Source: Woeseiaceae bacterium
GTDB taxonomy: Bacteria; Pseudomonadota; Gammaproteobacteria; Steroidobacterales; Woeseiaceae
DNA length: 5,921 bases
Assembly: GCA_022615525.1 (NCBI GenBank)
Contig: JAKEGN010000395.1
Location: 1-5,921, forward strand
Direction of reading: 5' to 3'
Shown: positions 5,420 through 5,921 of the stretch, in pieces
Layout: each line of letters starts with the position of its first letter
Position numbering within the stretch: the stretch's first letter is position 1
Position numbers and translations under genes: made by a program
The notes under the pieces: generated by a model
Databases searched by the model: none
The model's input: the letters and a program-made list of their open reading frames with translations, nothing else
What the model was told of the DNA's origin: nothing

Positions 5420-5448
5420 GACAGCACGATCGAGACCGGAGCGATGAA

Positions 5449-5742
5449 ATGAAAAAAGGATGCGCAGACGCGGGTTTGCCGCCGACTAACGTGAAGTGCC
5501 CGCAATGCCGAAAAGGCACGCTCGAAGTGGCGCGCGGCCGGTTCGGCCCGATCTACAAATGCACGAGCGGCTGCGGCTATTGGCTGGAATCACGGCCCAC
5601 CGGCGCGAAATGCGCCTACCCACGAGGAAAATCGAAATGCGGGGCGCCCATGGTTCGAGGTACCAAGACCATACCCGACCGATGCAGCGACAAAACTTGC
5701 CCGAATCGCAACCCGCACAAGCTGAAGAACAACGCAGCCTGA
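5449..5742 (+). CDS. Small zinc-ribbon protein, topoisomerase I C-terminal finger type
   Basis: The 97-residue basic protein has eight cysteines that pair into two probable zinc sites: Cys17-x2-Cys20 with Cys38-x3-Cys42, and Cys55-x8-Cys64 with Cys79-x4-Cys84. The stretch KCPQC.KGTLEVARGRFGPIYKCTSGCGYWLE looks like the C4 zinc ribbons at the end of bacterial topoisomerase I, where G.(F/Y)G.(F/I)..C sits between the Cys pairs. The second half is a more diverged finger. It lacks any topoisomerase catalytic part and so is a stand-alone nucleic-acid-binding or structural protein. Its function is unknown. GGAG at 5438-5441, seven bases before the ATG, fixes the start. An overlapping ATG at 5444 leads to an immediate stop. 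It lies 29 bases after tetR and is probably co-transcribed with it. Confidence 0.8.
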   Translation: MKKGCADAGLPPTNVKCPQCRKGTLEVARGRFGPIYKCTSGCGYWLESRPTGAKCAYPRGKSKCGAPMVRGTKTIPDRCSDKTCPNRNPHKLKNNAA

Positions 5743-5921
5743 GCGACAGGTGCAGGGCATATGATGATGCTCATGCCGTTCACCTTGGTACGTCGCGTGC
5801 CGCAGCACCGTTCGCCGTGAATGCCCTGTGATCCGTCTGCACTTCGTCAACTGGACGGGACGCGCCTGCCGCGCGCCGCGCGCCGTGCCGCACCCGGACC
5901 GACGCCGACGTGTCGCTTGAA
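5743..5921. other. Right-hand end without a supported gene
   Basis: No reading frame with family features is visible. A 19-codon frame starting with three ATGs runs from 5761 to a TGA at 5818-5820, and nothing supports it beyond a GCAGGG a few bases upstream. CAGGGCAT (5753-5760) and ATGCCCTG (5821-5828) form a distant 8-base inverted pair enclosing that frame. From about 5865 the sequence becomes a G+C-rich run of GCGC words. No terminator for the zinc-ribbon gene is evident. Confidence 0.4.

Noticed and set aside
5753..5828. CAGGGCAT / ATGCCCTG inverted pair as ends of a small mobile element
   Set aside because: Arms are only 8 bases, there is no target duplication or transposase, and a chance match is likely.

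Overview
The window reads as a G+C-rich Pseudomonadota (Gram-negative) chromosome. Two lipoprotein signals, a bufferin-type metallophore, HxlR and TetR regulators and a haloalkane dehalogenase-like enzyme all fit this. Nothing here fixes the genus. I see no tRNA, rRNA, CRISPR array, transposase or prophage gene. It looks like a compact accessory or variable part of a chromosome made of two small regulator-controlled units and a few unlinked genes.

Layout. (1) Bases 1-191, + strand: 3' end of a cysteine-rich bufferin-type (BufA2-like) copper metallophore precursor. No maturation gene follows it. (2) Bases 329-1490, - strand: an HxlR-family regulator followed by an unrecognised lipoprotein with a single Asp-box motif. 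(3) Bases 1491-1603: divergent control region with two TTGC/GCAA-type palindromes. (4) Bases 1604-2791, + strand: a tightly packed three-gene operon coding for an NTF2/SnoaL-like protein, a TfoX N-domain protein and a four-helix membrane protein. (5) Bases 2792-3031: convergent intergenic region with a perfect 34-bp palindrome, probably a terminator. (6) Bases 3032-4628, - strand: a two-gene operon coding for a CxxC AhpD/carboxymuconolactone decarboxylase-like protein and a haloalkane dehalogenase-like alpha/beta hydrolase with a lipoprotein signal. (7) Bases 4629-4780: divergent promoter region with two copies of a 16-bp operator, TGKACASTWGTGTCCA. (8) Bases 4781-5742, + strand: a TetR-family regulator and a small eight-cysteine zinc-ribbon protein like topoisomerase I C-terminal fingers. 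(9) Bases 5743-5921: no convincing gene.

How the parts may work together (inference). Each regulator faces an operon across a shared operator region, the classic layout of a local repressor controlling its neighbour and itself. In the TetR unit the regulator would sense a small molecule, possibly an electrophile or halogenated compound, and release a redox-active CxxC protein and a membrane-anchored periplasmic hydrolase. In the HxlR unit a Cys13-containing regulator would control the SnoaL/TfoX/membrane-protein operon. The substrate or signal of neither unit can be read from the sequence.
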